The notes under the pieces were generated by a model. That model ran no database searches. It saw only the letters and a program-made list of their open reading frames with translations, and was not told where the DNA came from. A stretch of 64,000 nucleotides of DNA from Boletus sp. NGJ (taxonomy: Eukaryota; Basidiomycota; Agaricomycetes; Boletales; Boletaceae). Below are positions 1 to 10,487 of this stretch, piece after piece. Where the stretch lies: assembly GCA_019096195.1 (NCBI GenBank), contig JAGTXK010000229.1, positions 372,001 through 436,000 of the forward strand. Reading direction: 5' to 3'. The position numbers and the translations under genes are program-made. The first letter of the stretch is position 1, and the number at the start of each line of letters is the position of its first letter.

Positions 1-1600
1 GTTATCGTCCCGTCATCGCCGTGAATTGAAGGAGGGCGGAGTAGAGACTGCCAAGTACTGAGGGAGGTGCTCCGTTTGCTAAAGTCGAGAAAGTGGGGCG
101 ATGAGGGTGCTTGGTGGCGCTGTGTGGTGACGTCAGTCTCTTGTCTCGTGCATGGGCCTTCGGACGGTGTGACCTATCGGTGGGAGCGAGCGGGGCTACC
201 AGAGGGACCGTTGATTGGCACGGTGCTGCGGTGGTGATAGCACGAAGGACGAGGACGCTCCAACATCGAATCGACTATGAACACGTACCCGTGGTCCATA
301 CAGAAGCACGATGGCATCACAAATGACGCAGGGTCACAATCCCGAACCCTTCCGATGCACCATGCCTCCTCGAACCGGACGTCCGATTACTCCAGACACG
401 CGCGTGTTTTCTCACTGACAAGGTGGGGCAGAACAGGAAAAGATGGTGGAGTCTTGAGGGATATTCGCGAACGCGGCGAATCGCAAGGTGGGACGCCTCG
501 AGTTCGATGTTCTCCCTGTCAGTGATCACATGTCCACCAAAATCCGATGTCGATTTCTGATTCGGAAATCGAGCGATGGGATTGGGAACTTGGCGAGGTC
601 ATCTAGCGATGACGAGTAGGGTGGGTTGAGAACATGTGAAACGTCCAGAGTTACGGGTGGCCCACTCCCGGCCATAGCCGTCAGCTTGGAGTGACGACAT
701 GAAGGAAACGAAAGTGAGATCAAGGGTCGTCCTCGTTGAACGGGCGAGTTTATCTCTCTGACTATCTCGTTTGATCCCCAAGTCTTCCTTTTCTGGTCGA
801 CCCGGAGGAAGTTAATTAAACATGCACCGCACCATTGAGCTTGAACGTCCATGTGCGCCGACCCTGGGCCCACAATAATAGGTCTCTGTGGCAAAGTGAC
901 GCTGGTTTGGAACGTGCCAGGGTACGGCATTGCAGACGAGGATAGTCCACGTTTCGAATTTCAACCTACCGCGGTGTGTACTATGTCACTTGGCGTAATG
1001 CGAAACATACTGCGGTTCCCACCATCGGGTGTGTGTCCGACGTGACGGCCGAGGCTGAGGGATGAGGTTGGCGCACGAACCAGAGGTCTCGAGGATGGAA
1101 TCTGGACCGCCTGTCTGGTCCTCGAGCGCACACCTGGCATACCTACATTCACGTGCTCGTGCTCGTCCCTGGTTGTATACATCCCCGATGAGGCACCAGA
1201 GCATATGATTATAATGATATTGATATTCCCAGTCGCCATAAAGCTCGAAACAAGACGAACTCGAGGTCTTGCTATCCGCGTGTGTGCCTGTTGGACGTCA
1301 CGGTGCGCACAGCCTAGACCTTCGGAGATGAACGTGAGCTAACCTCTCGCAATGGGAGTTACAGTACTAGTAGTTGTCGTCCGCCACACGGCAATGGAAC
1401 ATGACACGACCAGACTCGGATCCTGTGGTCGTCGTCAAGTATCACTGTCGTGTAACAGACGCTATGCGAGAGAGAACCTGCAGGGAAGCGCATCTTCTTT
1501 TCGGGTGACGAGGAATTTGATGCAAAGAAGCTTTACTTACGCGTGGATTATTTTTTTGTCCGGTAACACCCCGGGCAAGATCGGATAACTACCAAGGACT
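1..1600. other. GC-rich stretch without an assignable gene
   Basis: This stretch has the base composition of the host gene island further right, unlike the AT-rich DNA that follows from about 1600. The longest open frame is about 134 codons on the minus strand (526-930); it has no motif I recognise and no clear splice partners. It could be an exon of a gene running off the left edge or plain intergenic DNA. I make no functional call. Confidence 0.4.
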
Positions 1601-2080
1601 TAGTCGGTACATAGTTATCAACAAATTCCGCCTGGGAAGAAAACTAAGTTGATAATAAATATTTTGAGAAAATATATCCAACTCTGTTGGAGAAACTTTA
1701 GGCTTCCAAAAGAGGAAGAATAACTTGGCTGAATTCATCCAAAATAATAACTTAGGGTCTGTTGTGCTTACATATTTCACCACATATTACGAAAAAGATT
1801 TTATTTCTTTTGTTATAGTATTAGCATTTGTTTCTGAGTATGTCTGAAGAACATATTAGAGTTCAAATTCTAACTCAGGCCTATTCACAGAGTTTGGGCA
1901 GAAAGGCAATACATATTTTAAGTAATGTAACAAATTATTTCAGTGACTCTTATATATCTACAAATTCTATTTCTGTTGTGGGATATATACAAGAGGACCA
2001 CTCAGAGGCCAGTCAGAGAGCTGGTCAGAAGGGGGAGGGGATTGATCAGAAGGAGGAGGGGGCTCAATGATAGAGCTCAA
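1601..2080. other. AT-rich spacer, nothing recognised
   Basis: Composition shifts abruptly to AT-rich here. No gene or repeat family is recognised. A G/A-rich run (about 2030-2062) precedes the small LTR that starts at 2081. Confidence 0.4.
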
Positions 2081-2560
2081 TGTTAGGTAGCGAACAGAGG
2101 TGACTCAAAATGAACCACGATTCTGACGAGTGAATAACTATTCTGAAATTAGGGAAAATACATGGATGCGGGTAGGCTTAAATACAAGGACTGAATACCA
2201 AAGCTACCTGTGAGATAAGACCCAAATACAAGATATGACATCAGAATGACATAGATGGTCTGAGACAAGAAACATGAAGAAATAGAAAATCCTAACATCA
2301 CCCTCCTTTTAAGAGTTGGTGCCTGCAACAATGGATGGACTTGGAGAGAACTCAAACAGAAAGTCAGGGAGATGGTTTAAACTAAACCTGAAGGACTTGA
2401 AGTTGTCTGTAAGGAACAAAGGAGAAGGGGAGAGTAGAAGGGATCTTGTGACAGATGGGACAATTACAGGGAGAGTCTGTGTCCAAGTTGTTGGTGTTAT
2501 GACACAGTTTCATGACAGGATGAAGACGAGGTGCAGTCAGGTGTAGGGATGTTAAGGACC
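2081..2560 (-). mobile_element. small LTR (217 bp) with adjoining 3' remnant of an LTR element, fossil
   Basis: 2081-2297 begins tgttagg and ends cctaaca, a perfect 7-bp terminal inverted repeat of the TG...CA kind. Just outside its right end the minus strand reads a purine-rich tract (aaaaggagggtga) directly before the LTR, as expected of a polypurine tract before a 3' LTR. This suggests a minus-strand element whose last few hundred bases (2298 to about 2560) remain. No coding part is recognisable and no second LTR is seen. Family unassigned. It is a broken remnant. Confidence 0.5.
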
Positions 2561-2602
2561 TGGCTTGGCCTGAAAGCCCAGGCCAGGGCTTTTCATATAT
2601 TT

Positions 2603-3150
2603 TGAGTGTATTGGGTGTGCTGTGTGCATTGTTGACATGCATTGTTTGGATGCATCAGTTGGTTGTGCCATTCTGTGTGACACATCGTTCATGTGTGTCA
2701 GTTGGTGTGTTGTTGAGATGCATCAGGTGTGTCAGATGTGTCGGTCAGTCATACTGTCCATGTAGTACATTGTAAAATCATGAGTAAATTGAATGCACAG
2801 GATACAAATGTACTTTACCTTTTGGTGGACCATGTGTTATTCATGTGCATTGGTCAGTGTTGTTCGAGTGTGTTGGGTGTGCTGTGTGCATTGTTGACAT
2901 GCATCATTTGGGTATGTTAGGTGTGTCGGTTGGTTGTGCCATTCCATATGGCACATCGTTCATGTGTGTTGGTCAGTGTGTTGTTGAGGTGTGTCAGGTG
3001 TGTCAGCTGCATCAGATGTGTTGGGTGTGTTGGGTGTGTCAGGTGCATTGGGTGTGTTGGATGCATTAGTTGGTCGTGTCGTTCATGCATGTAAAAATGT
3101 GAGCAAATTAAATGCATAGATGAAAACAGCTACTTTACCTTTGGGTGTAC
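2603..3150. repeat. two-copy tandem duplication, GTGT-rich unit of ~265-285 bp
   Basis: Copy 1 runs from about 2603 to 2860 and copy 2 from about 2865 to 3150. Both start with a gagtgt(a/g)ttgggtgtgctgtg block and end with a similar block reading ctttacctttnggtg. Copy 2 has an internal expansion of a gtgttgg/gtgtcag motif (about 2990-3065). Open frames here are by-products of the low-complexity sequence. Confidence 0.7.
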
Positions 3151-3682
3151 TGCTGATTGTAATGGCTAAATCTGTCATTCCTGTGGCTGCATCTATGTGT
3201 GTTGAGTAACATCATGTTTCATCAATGGAGGTGCATACCTGTAGTAACCTGCATACTCAGGGTGGTGGCTATGTTGGTTAGTACTATGGTTGTGGCTGTG
3301 AGTTTTTGGTTGTAAGTTTTCATGTTGCTGATAAATTCTGAGTCACCTATGGCTGTTTGGTGGCTCTACAGTTTAGGAATGGCTTTATTGTTGGTGTCAG
3401 CAAGTTGAGCAGAGGGTTTGATGACATGCCAAGCATGAAAAGGCTGAATTGGTGCTTCTTTGTCGTCTGAGAGCATGATTGCCATATAGTGTTGTAGTTA
3501 AAAGCTTGGACCTGAATCTATGGTGTGTGCACTATGTGTGTGGCTGATATAATGTTATAGTTTTCCGAATGTTTCCATGCCTGACACTATTATTAAATAC
3601 CATCCACTGTAGTATGACTAATAATTAATAATATATTATTATACTAAAAGCCAGGGCCAGGCCATCAGTAAATACAGGATTT
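3151..3682. other. AT-rich spacer, nothing recognised
   Basis: No gene, repeat family or RNA is recognised. A short AT run (about 3621-3643) consists of taat/attat steps. Confidence 0.4.
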
Positions 3683-4045
3683 CATCATAGTGCTCATAGT
3701 GTCATAATATCATAGCATTTCATAGCATTCATAGTACATCCATAGTAGTCATAGTCATAGTAGTAATTTTAAGCTAAACCTAAACCTAAACCTAAATCAA
3801 AAGTATACAAAAAGTGTAGTTAAAGGTGTAGTCAAATGTTGTACAAAAAGTGTAGGAAAGAGTGTAATACAGTGTAGCAAAAATGCGCACCAAATGTAGC
3901 AAAAGTGTAGCAAATAAAGTGTAGTAAAAAAAAGCAAACAAAAGTGTAGCAGAGTGTAGTACAGTGTAGCAAACAAAGTGTACCAAAAGTGTACCAAAAG
4001 TGTAGTAAAAGTGTAGTCACAAAGTGTACCAAAAGTGTAGACCTA
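3683..4045. repeat. compound minisatellite: catagt array, CCTAAA run, then aagtgtag array
   Basis: Three arrays lie side by side. 3683-3770 is rich in catag(t) units. 3774-3796 holds about three and a half CCTAAA units. 3799-4042 is a minisatellite of degenerate 10-14 bp units with the core aaaagtgta(g/c). The minus-strand frames across the last array translate only to low-complexity Thr/Leu/Phe/Tyr peptides and are not genes. Confidence 0.75.
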
Positions 4046-4340
4046 CATTCAAAAAATATCCAAGTCCATTTTCCTACACTCAGTGTTAAAAAAGCAGACA
4101 TTGTTTGCCAATGTTTGTGCCACCATTCTTATATACACACCCAAGTCAAGCTTTCAAAACAGTGACATTTGATGGAAAATGTTAGTTTAATATATTTTCA
4201 ATATTGTGTGAATATAAGTATGATGTGCTTGGAGTAATGTGAAGGCGGTCTGTGGTATAGCATATATGATATTTTGTGTGACATAACACCTTGGATGTCC
4301 ACCAGACATCCAGAGAGGCTCTAGGGGTCATTTAGATGTG
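4046..4340. other. spacer, nothing recognised
   Basis: AT-rich; no gene or recognised repeat. Confidence 0.4.
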
Positions 4341-5310
4341 TGTTACGCCAGGTAACAAGTGACACGTTCCCAAGTAATCAACCCTGTGTGATTACTGGAC
4401 TAGCTGGACTTGAGGGAAAAATACCTCCTGAGGTCCAATGGTTCCTCAGACTGGGGACCAATGGCTAGCTTTAACATAGAGCCTCCCTTGGGGTTGGAGC
4501 TGCTACTCTATGACCAATGTTGGAGTTTCAGACTTTAAGAATGGTGGCGCAATCCAAAGGAAGGGCAGACCTATCCTATACGGGGTCAGTGGCGGAGTCC
4601 TGACCAATATGGTACCAGTGGTGGACTCCTGGATTTACTGTGCTGCCAGTGGTGGAGTCCTGGGCTTAGGCGGGTGCTAGTGGCAGAGTCCTGGGCTTAC
4701 ATGGGCCAACCTCTGTTGGTGTTGGAGTTGCTGTTCAGTGATGCGAGCGGACAGCAACGAGGCCACACAGATGTGAAGTGATGAGGAAGATGGTCACGAG
4801 CACTGTGGTGATCATCTCCAGAGCAGGAGCAGGCTTCTGAGGTGAAGTGGAACTGAGAGCTGGGAGAGCTGGTAGATTACATGGGAAGTTGTGTAGATCT
4901 AGATTAGAGTTACATAGAGGGTGAACACCCATATATAGGCCTTTCCCATCTAGGGCAGGCTTCATATCGTATATGGTAATAATAAGTCACAGACTGAATA
5001 TTACCATAAGAGACCAAGGCATCAGTCAAATGGAGGATTTGGAATACTGGGCTGTGTATGAGAGAACACAGCCGAGGAGGCAATGTCTATGATCAGATCA
5101 AAAGGTGAAATGCATATGTATCAATGAAATGGAGATAGGCTGTGTCACAGCCATAGTGGTGCATCACCTAGAAGGGGAGTTCTGGGTGAGGCGATGCTTG
5201 TGTTAGTGTTGTGGGAGAATCCCTGGTCAGAGTCAAGGAAGAGGTCATCCCATAGTCCTGGAGGGGGTGAAGGAAGAGAAAAAGATGTACTCCCTTCCCT
5301 AACCGTAACA
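4341..5310 (-). mobile_element. solo LTR of the Ty3/gypsy family of retro 1 and retro 2, fossil
   Basis: Begins tgttacgccaggtaacaagtg and ends taaccgtaaca. Read on the minus strand it is colinear with the LTRs at 44506-45411 and 54391-55296. Flanks are atgtg (4336-4340) and gtgtg (5311-5315), a 5-bp target duplication with one mismatch. No internal region adjoins, so it is a solo LTR left by LTR-LTR recombination. Confidence 0.85.
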
Positions 5311-6440
5311 GTGTGACAACCAGTCAGTGTCACTCTCCACACATCAGAGAGACATAGGACCATATGCTGTGCTACCATAACAGGTAAGATATATGACTAA
5401 TGTAGCCCCACTGTCTGCCAAACAGCCCAGGGGTTCTGGCATCAGACAAAGAAATGTGTGATCACTGAAAATGTGTACAAATTTAATTTACTATTGTGAT
5501 AGAAATGTCTATAATTGTATGTACTAATCTGGTTGATTACAGTAAGCTAATCAAGTGTAGCCAACCTTTCCTAATGTTTCAGAACTTGGACAAATTTTTG
5601 TGAGTGAAGTCATGTGACAGTTGATTATGTCACATGCAAATTTTTAAGTTGTGGCTGGAATGCTCAACATTCAATGTTCAACGTCAACCTCCACTTCTCC
5701 AATAACCACAGCTGCACAATCTCACCCTAAGTTGCCCATATCCCAGGCCTGCATAAACTATGCATGCCACACAGTGCAGCATTGCCTTCAACATCACTAT
5801 CCCCACTACCATCTGAGTCCTGCCACCCATTTCATTGAAACACCAAGTATCCACCCACCTCCGTGTGTACCCAAGCCACCTTACTTGCTCATGGTGCTCA
5901 AAAGTGTGCCTGAGCCTTGTCTCTACCCACTTATTTATGTTATTATATTTCAATGTACTAGATATTCTAATAATTCAATTTGTTATGTTAAGCCTGCTGT
6001 GCTCGTTGTGCTATTTGAGTGAACATAAGATCTATTTATATTGCACCAAAACTATATAAAAACATGGATGTTTACTGGATGCCTGCTGGATATTTAGTGG
6101 ATGGTTGGGTTGGGGTTGTCAACACAGCTGGCTTGAAACATAAATGGAATGTCCAAACCCTCAAGAGCCAACTAACAATACAATGGACAAATAAATTACA
6201 TGTGATGCATCATAATAACCATGTTTAGCATGTCACTCACCAAATAATTGACAGAAATCCTCAGCCACACCACTCGCTGATGTAAGTCCAATATAAACAA
6301 ATTTTGACATCCACCAGATGTTACCTTGACTTGGGCATGTAAACAAGCCAGACTTTAAAAACTTTCCCACACTCTCTTGTTTCTTAATTTTATCCTTCTT
6401 TACTCATTACGTGAAGTCAACACTTTACTTTGTAAATCAT
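5311..6440. other. AT-rich spacer, no gene recognised
   Basis: The longest open frame (5651-6022, +, 123 codons) is low-complexity Ser/Thr/Pro/His-rich and has no recognisable domain. I do not call it a gene. Confidence 0.4.
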
Positions 6441-6442
6441 TA

Positions 6443-6540
6443 GGATTGGGATTGGGATTGGGATTGGAACTGGGACTGGGATTAGGATTAGGATTAGGAT
6501 TAAAATTAGAATTAGAATTAGAATTAGAATTAGTAGAATT
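6443..6540 (+). repeat. degenerating hexamer array GGATTG to GGATTA to GAATTA
   Basis: Reads as tandem ggattg units, then ggatta units, then gaatta units in order, as if the repeat unit drifted step by step along the array. Confidence 0.8.
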
Positions 6541-6616
6541 AATATTTGATTGAATTTGAAATTAGAATTGGCTTGAAATTGTATTAGAATCAGAATGAGA
6601 ATTAGGATTGCTAAGC

Positions 6617-6800
6617 CACTATGGAAGCACTATGTATACTATGGCATCACTATGACCACACTATGAGACACTATGAGAACACTATGAGATACTGTGGGAA
6701 TACTATGACCACTATGAAAGTACTATGAGAATACTATGACAGACTATGGCCACACTATGAACAGACTATGAGACACTGTCATAGTACTATCAAACCACTA
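6617..6800. repeat. minisatellite of cactatga(g) units
   Basis: Irregular 8-13 bp units with the core cactatga. It resembles the catagt array at 3683-3770. Confidence 0.7.
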
Positions 6801-7083
6801 TCCAGTTGGACCCTCACTATAAGCACTGTGTTACTGTCCAGTACTGTCCAGCACTGGACAGTTAGTCCTGTTTTTACTGATGAGAGCCCAGAGCTTGGGC
6901 CTGGCCTAAATAAGGCCTGAAAGGAAAGCTCCAAATTAGCAGTATTCTTGGCACATGTCATACATGCAGATGGTATGGCTGTATGTTTGGGCTGGTAAGG
7001 CTATTCTTTGATGTTGGACATAATTTCTGTAATAAGTGAAGAAATGGAATTTGCAGATGAAATGAAAATTTCATATCCACTTA
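6801..7083. other. spacer, nothing recognised
   Basis: Contains a short GC-rich island with ggcctggcctaaataaggcctg (about 6898-6920). No gene. Confidence 0.35.
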
Positions 7084-7420
7084 CAGTGGCTCAAAAAAGT
7101 ATTCCAATATTTGGCTATTTTGGAAAGACTTGATATTTGTAAAAGAGCAAAAGGTATTAGCTCTAACCCTTGCTGGGTCATCAATAGCCCTAACCCTTGC
7201 CCTGAAAATGAACCCTTAATCATGTGATCTGGTTGTCATGGCACTGAGATATAATCATATTAAAATAATATGTCATTGGGACACTTTTTTGACTCTGATA
7301 TTATTAACTATCATTTAGTAAATAACATATGGTTTTAATGGATGCTGTGCTTCAACCCTGTCTGATTATGTCACCTACATAATTCTAAATGATATAAAGA
7401 GCAGAGGTACCATGCAGCTA
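7084..7420 (+). mobile_element. left-end fragment of a Tc1-like element, family C
   Basis: Starts after TA (7082-7083) with cagtggctcaaaaaagt. It is colinear, in inverse orientation, with the right end and transposase 5' leader of the fuller copy at 47652-49221. It contains the ~230-bp terminal repeat, its inner inverted end motif (cattgggacacttttttgactc, 7273-7294) and about 100 bp of leader. It stops where Tc1-like element A starts at 7421, so A inserted into it. Its remaining part is not found downstream of 18091 and is presumably deleted. Confidence 0.8.
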
Positions 7421-7583
7421 CAGTGACCTCCAAAACTGTTGCAATATTTAACCCTGATGTGGTGTGTGCAGCACACCACAAACACCCGTGGGAATTACAC
7501 TTCGCTTTGGTGGGAACAAACACAGTACACACTCGTGGCTACAATCCGGCCTCTGGATCAGGTGATTTGAATCAGAGGCTATG
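7421..7583 (-). mobile_element. Tc1-like element A, left part (split by retro 1)
   Basis: Follows TA at 7419-7420 and starts cagtgacctccaaaactgttgc. It resembles the terminal repeat of element D (55461-57075), including the GC-rich gtgcagcacacc palindrome. It is interrupted after ggctatg by retro 1 and resumes at 17566 with ctgtggagttatg. The junction duplication is ctatg/ctgtg. Confidence 0.85.
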
Positions 7584-8014
7584 TGTTACAGTTACCGAAG
7601 GGGGTACATCTTTTCCCCTTCCTTCTCCCCCCGTAGGACTATGGGACAACCTATTCTTCGACTCAGACCAGGGATTCCCCTGTGACATCAACTCAGGCAT
7701 TGCCCCATCCAGAACCTCCTTTCTAGGAAGTTATTCATAACTCCCCTTTTTAGGAACCTACTCATTTGGTATGAACACCGCCTCTCTTATTTCATCTGAT
7801 ACATGATTTCTTCCTTCTTGACCTGATCATAGACATTGCCTCCTTGGCTGTGCTCTCTTGTGCATAGCCCAGTATTCCTACCTTTCCATTTTCTGACTCA
7901 TGCCTTGATCAGTTTATAGTAATCTTTCGTCTGTGACTAATGATTACTATATTCGTTATGAAGCCTGCCCTAGACAGGTAAGGCCTATAAATAGGGATGT
8001 GGGCCCTTCATGTA

Positions 8015-9588
8015 CAGTGGCTCAAAAAACTGTCCGCATGTTTGGTCATTTTTCACTAAATGCATTATTCCCCAATAACCCCTAACCCTTACCCTAACAT
8101 ATAGGTGTATGAAATAAAGCACTGACCCTTGGCTTTCTATCCATCAAGGTTTCAAGACATATGAATAAGAATTGACGAACTGGCAGCCATTTCAAAACAA
8201 TGACTCATTCAGACAGTTTTTTGACTCTAAATTTATCTAGATATCTAGTACTTGGTATGAGCTCCTTTGGCCTTGATAACTGCTTCAATCCTTCTAGGCA
8301 TACTTTCTATCCATTTCTGACACTGTTCCTCATCAATCTTTCCCCACTGCTCCACTACTCTTTCCCACAATTGATGAATACCTGTAGGAGCATTTTCATA
8401 ACCTGAGAGGCATATCTTGAGGTGATTCCAAGTATGTTCAATGGAATTAAGGTCTGGAGATTGTGCAGGCCAGTCCAGAAGCTTGATTCCTTGCTCTTCA
8501 AACCATCTTTGGGCTCTTTTAGAGGTATGCTTGGGATCATTATTTTGTTGAAAGATAATGTCATCTTCTGGAATTCCAGATTCCTCCATGCTTTGTAGCA
8601 ACCCCTGCTCCAATATGGCCACATACTGTTCAGCATCCATTCTCCCCTCCACCTCACTCAAAATCCCCACTCCATTCCACCCTATGCAGCCCCATACCAT
8701 CAGTAAACCTCCTCCAAACTTGACTGTGCCTTGGACCTTTCTAGCAATTAGCCCCTCTCCTCTCTTTTTCCACACATACTCTTGCCCATCTGACCCAATC
8801 CTATTGATCTTTGTCTCATCTGACCATATAACTCTCTTCCAGTCCTCCACAGTCCAATGCTGGTACTTGAGAGCAAAGGCTAATCTTCTTTTCTTGTGAC
8901 CACTAGGAAGCAGTGGCTTTTTCTTCTTTACCACAGCCTTTAAGGAGGCTTCCTTGAGAGTATTTCTAACAGTCTGAGGATAGAAAGGGGTATCAATAAT
9001 GGTATTGATGTATTGGGTAGCATGAACAGCATTCCTGGCCTTGCTAGTAATAATTTGCTGGACAATAGCTCTTTTGTTGGTAGAGGTGAGCTTGGAAGGA
9101 CAGCTATCAAGAAGCCTAGTCTTCTCTGGCTGGAGTTCCTAAAGCACTTGGCATACTGTAGACTTCCCTAGGCCAGTTTGGGCAGAGATTTTCCTAGAGG
9201 AAAGCCCATGAGAGGAGAGAGAGATGATATTGTTTCTTTGAGAGATGGAAATGGATTTTATGGTGATGGTGGAAAAATAAACATGGAATGATGGAGTTTA
9301 TATATGTTGTCTGACACTCAGTTACATAATGGTGACATAATAGAAGCCTTACCAAATGTATGTAATCAAAACTTAGAGTCAAAAAACTGTCCGAATGAGT
9401 CATTGTTTTGAAATGGCTGCCAGTTCATCAATTCTTATTTATATGTCCTCAAACCTTGATGGATAGAAAGTCAAGGGTCAGTGCTTTATTTCATACACCT
9501 ATTTGATAGGGTAAGGATTAGGGATTATTTGGAAATAACATGTTTAGTGAAAAATGACCAAACATGTGGACAGTTTTTTGAGCCACTG
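8015..9588 (-). mobile_element. Tc1-like DNA transposon B, inserted in the LTR of retro 1
   Basis: 1574 bp flanked by TA (8013-8014 and 9589-9590), matching the single TA of the empty site in the other LTR. The terminal inverted repeats are about 214 bp (8015-8229 and 9375-9588). Each repeat has the motif gctcaaaaaactgtccg at its outer end and an oppositely oriented copy (cagttttttgactc) at its inner end. It carries one transposase frame on the minus strand. This is the youngest insertion in the left nest, since it lies inside retro 1. Confidence 0.95.
8245..9261 (-). pseudogene. Tc1/mariner transposase (DD34E type) of element B, inactive
   Basis: Cut-and-paste transposase of the Tc1 group. 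From 8934 down to 8245 the frame is open for 229 codons and shows the DDE_3 core: WSDETKINR (first Asp), the GG.LMVWGC block, the NDPKHT block, SPDLNSIEH (Glu) and a C-terminal PRRIEAVIKAKG. The helix-turn-helix half lies upstream in the same frame. Against the related transposase of element C, three faults appear: the start codon position reads ATA (9259-9261), a TAG lies at 9139-9141, and the second catalytic Asp is Asn (QQNND where C and D have QQDND). The protein is therefore almost certainly dead, and mobilisation would have needed a transposase from another copy. Confidence 0.9.
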
Positions 9589-10168
9589 TAACTCTAACCT
9601 AGATCTACACTCCTTCCTGTGTAATCTACCTGCTTCTCCTGTTAAAGGTTCCACTTCGCCTCAGAAGCCTTCCCCACGCTCTGGAGGTGATCGCCCTCGC
9701 GCTTGTGATCATCTTACTCATCACTTCGCACTTGTGCGCCATTGTTGCCGTTACAGGCTTCTAAAGCTTCGGCAACTCCAACGACCAACAGAGGTTGGTC
9801 GTCGTCGGTCAAGACTCTGCCACTGACCCAGCAAGCCCGGGACTCCACCACCGGCACTCGTAACACCAGGACTCCGCCACCGGTACTAGGCCCAGTAAGC
9901 CCAGAGAATCAGCTGATGGAAGGCAACTGCTCTCTGGCCTGCACACCGGTCTGCCCACCCTTCTTATAGGATTGGGATTCCGTGGTAAATCCAAGACTCT
10001 GCCATTGGTCGTAGAGGTAACAAGAGGACTCTATGTAAAGCTAGCAGTTGGTCCCCAGTCAGAGGAAACCTTGGGCCTCTGGAGGTTGAGTAATCCCTCA
10101 AGTCCTGCTAGTCCTATAATTCAACAGGGGTTATATGGGAATGTGTCACATTGTTACCCGGCATAACA

Positions 10169-10487
10169 AAAGATCTAGGTTATAAATTGCTGAAGACTAT
10201 TCAGTCTAGCAACTCCCATCGTCATTCCAAGGAATTAAAACCGCCTATCAGAGGATAGGCCCTCACTCTACGCACTGTGCAGAATCAACCTTTCCCATCT
10301 CCTAGAAGAAGATCGAGAAGAAGAAGCCACATCATCATGGGCTTCTACTCCTATCTCCAATATGTCTTCATCAAGAAGGATCCCAGGGTCATCATCCCAT
10401 TACAACGACCCTCCCACCTGTGCATTTCCAGAACAACCCAGATGACCAGATTTTCCAGATAGTCTCCACTCTCGAACTTCGACCCCA
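10169..10487 (+). other. retro 1 leader between 5' LTR and gag
   Basis: Non-coding leader starting aaagatctaggttataaattgc. The same leader follows the 5' LTR of retro 2 at 45412. No TGG-type primer-binding site is seen directly after the LTR. Confidence 0.6.

Larger units (their letters stand above)
7584..10168 (+). repeat. 5' LTR of retro 1, interrupted by Tc1-like element B
   Basis: TATA-like tataaata lies at 7986-7993. Element B (8015-9588) sits 21 bp downstream of it. The uninterrupted site can be read in the 3' LTR at about 16985-16990 (catgtaactc). Confidence 0.93.

Noticed and set aside
2549-3690. Possible terminal inverted repeats (ggccagggctttt near 2582 and aaaagccagggccaggcc at 3646-3663) bounding a non-autonomous element
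   Set aside because: The match is imperfect and confined to a low-complexity GC motif that also occurs at 6898-6920; no target duplication was found.
3792-4101. Minus-strand open frames of 64-89 codons
   Set aside because: They are translations of the aagtgtag minisatellite (Thr/Leu/Phe/Tyr repeats) in overlapping frames.
5651-6022. 123-codon + strand frame as a small secreted protein
   Set aside because: Low-complexity composition, no signal peptide at the start, and location in an AT-rich repeat desert.
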